A stretch of DNA of 25,184 bases from contig JADKBO010000016.1 in assembly GCA_016715105.1 (NCBI GenBank), positions 1 to 25,184 on the forward strand, in the 5' to 3' direction. The stretch's first letter is position 1. The number at the start of each line of letters is the position of its first letter. A model generated the notes under the pieces. That model was not told where the DNA came from, did no database searches, and worked only from the letters and a program-made list of their open reading frames with translations. The translations under genes were made by a program, and so were the position numbers. Of this stretch, positions 23,706 through 25,184 are shown piece after piece. The stretch comes from Saprospiraceae bacterium. GTDB taxonomy: Bacteria > Bacteroidota > Bacteroidia > Chitinophagales > Saprospiraceae.

Positions 23706-25184
23706 ATGACCTTCGAGGATTTTAAAAACATGTCAGATACGATACCGCACCTACCGGGTGTATATCGATTTATGGATGATGAGGGCACGATTTTATACGT
23801 AGGAAAAGCAAAAGATTTAAGAAATAGACTGAGCAATTACTTTGGTGATAAGAAAGTAATTCCCTACAAGTCCAGAGTATTAACCAAAAATGCATCTTAT
23901 ATAGAGTTCACCATCGTGGAGACTGAACATGATGCTTTGCTGATGGAAAATACATTCATCAAAAAGTTTCAACCTAGGTACAATGTCGCCTTAAAGATGG
24001 GAAATCCCATTCTCACATCGTGATCAAAAACGAGCGATTTCCCGAGTGTTTTTACGAGGAGGGTTTTCAAAGATGGATCGACCTATTTTGGCCCATACAC
24101 TTCCAAATTTCGTCAGAAAGTCATTTTGGATTTGATCAAAAAGATGTTTCCGCTCAGAAACTGTACCTATAATTTAACTGAGGAAAATATCTCTAAAGAT
24201 AAATTTAAAGTTTGTCTGGAGTACCACATCAAAAACTGTATGGGGCCTTGCGAAGGACTAGAAACCGAAGTTTCATACAATGAGAAAATTGAACAAATAA
24301 AAAACATTCTCAAAGGTAATTTTGCTGAAGTGAAGGCATACATTCAACGCTCCACCGGTTATCATTCAGAAAGATAGAATTTGAACAAGCGCAAACTTTT
24401 AAAAGCTGGAATATTTGAAGATTATCAATCTAAATCTACTGTAGTAAGTGCCTCTATCAAAGATTTAGACGTTTTCACGATCGAATCTGATGAAGTTAGC
24501 CCACGTAAATTATCTAAATCGTCAATGGTGCTTGATTAACACCGATACATTGGAACTGGAAAAAAACCTGGATGAAGACGAACATGATATATTATCATAC
24601 GCCATTCCAAATGTAAGAGAACGGTATAATAGCATTGCACCTGAAGTGGCAACTTCTATAGAAGTTGTCCTTCCTGCAGACATGACTAACACCGTTCCTC
24701 AACGAGGTGAAAAGTGGAAACTCATAGAACTTTCATTGAAAAATCTTGATTATTTCATCTCTCAAAAGAAACGTTCTGGAAGCTATAACACCAATAAACA
24801 AACACCTGCAGAGCGCTATTGAATACTTTAAAAGCAGATCTTCATATGGACAGGCTACCATTGCATATTGAGACTTTTGACAATAGTAACATCCAGGAAC
24901 AGACCCAGTCGCATCTTGCGTGGTTTTTCAAACGCAAAACCTAGTAAAAAGGATTACAGACATTTCAATATCAAACTGTGATCGGTCCCAATGACTTCGC
25001 CCTCAATGAAAGAAATCGTTTTTCAACCAGTATCCAAGAATGGTAAAGAAGAAGACCTTTACCACAACGGATCATCATCGATGGGGACGGGACAATTAAG
25101 TATGCAGCAGAAATTTTAGAAGAGTCAACATATTAGACAAGGTTACCGTCGTGGATATTGCCAAAAATTGGAAGAAATATTTTT
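23706..25184 (+). CDS. uvrC: UvrABC system protein C (excinuclease subunit), 5' part, frameshifted
   Basis: UvrC makes both incisions in nucleotide excision repair with UvrB. The start is MTFEDFKNMSDTIPHLPGVY; the GIY-YIG nuclease domain follows (GVYRF at 18-22, ILYVGKAKDLRNRLSNYF at 29-46, TEHDALLMENTFIKKFQPRY). After shifts near 23990, 24060 and 24120: FRQKVILDLIKKMFPLRNC and EYHIKNCMGPCEG (Cys-rich motif), then the UVR region (EKIEQIKNILKGNF). In the C-terminal half I read HIETFDNSNIQ (RNase H-like active-site Asp), KKDYRHFNIK, VIGPNDFA and LPQRIIIDGDGTIKYAAEIL, running to the window end around IAKNWK. The order is complete, so only the 3' end is missing. At least eight frame breaks occur in 1.5 kb, the worst density here. 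The 24-base gap after mgsA suggests one transcript. Confidence 0.93.

Noticed and set aside
1..25184. CRISPR array, prophage, integron or defence island
   Set aside because: No direct repeats with spacers, no integrase, transposase, capsid or nuclease-cluster genes were seen; the only defence-like item is the single toxin-antitoxin pair.

Overview
The window looks like a chromosomal segment of an AT-rich Bacteroidota bacterium, most plausibly of the Saprospiria/Chitinophagia type. Evidence: a PorP/SprF type IX secretion protein, a CAP-domain protein with a T9SS C-terminal sorting domain, futalosine-pathway MqnE, the Bacteroidetes form of RluA with a long N-terminal extension, and repeated upstream copies of the Bacteroidetes -7 promoter element (TAnnTTTG). 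The lineage is inferred from gene content; no ribosomal RNA gene is present.

The sequence carries many single-base insertions and deletions. Conserved housekeeping genes (mqnE, ribH, groEL, uvrC, MATE, rluA, GH10 xylanase) are split between frames although both halves of each protein are well conserved. I read this mainly as consensus error, not gene decay. Such genes are listed as single CDS with approximate frameshift sites. Damage is heaviest at the two ends (about 1-3100 and 23900-25184).

Layout. (1) 1-581: AT-rich, nothing recognised. (2) 582-3126: a damaged NrtR-like Nudix/winged-helix regulator (+) converging on a phosphoribosyltransferase and a short PIF1-like helicase (-). (3) 3268-3600: an array of short hairpins inside a larger inverted repeat. 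(4) 3615-6092 (-): TPR membrane protein, ribH (lumazine synthase), PorP/SprF. (5) 6221-7663 (+): exported serine hydrolase overlapping a SUI1/eIF1-like factor, closed by a strong terminator. (6) 7820-10209 (+): mqnE, a Spo0M/arrestin-like protein and a DinB-like DUF1572 protein. (7) 10226-12532: small membrane protein (-), two unrecognised exported proteins (+), and a toxin-antitoxin pair with a PIN-domain toxin (-). (8) 12812-15490 (-): MATE transporter and a GH10 xylanase lipoprotein. (9) 15850-17936: OsmC protein (+) converging on the RluA synthase (-). (10) 18222-19863 (+): a class IV aminotransferase overlapping a sulfotransferase-like gene, preceded by an anomalous G/C-only tract at 18070-18110. 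(11) 19965-21319 (+): secreted CAP-domain T9SS cargo. (12) 21552-25184 (+): groES, a groEL lacking two large conserved blocks, mgsA and the 5' part of uvrC, which runs off the window.

Most of the window is housekeeping sequence and I do not see a clearly new multi-gene system. The items most worth a second look are the hairpin/inverted-repeat element, the overlapping aminotransferase-sulfotransferase pair, the groEL gaps and the G/C tract.
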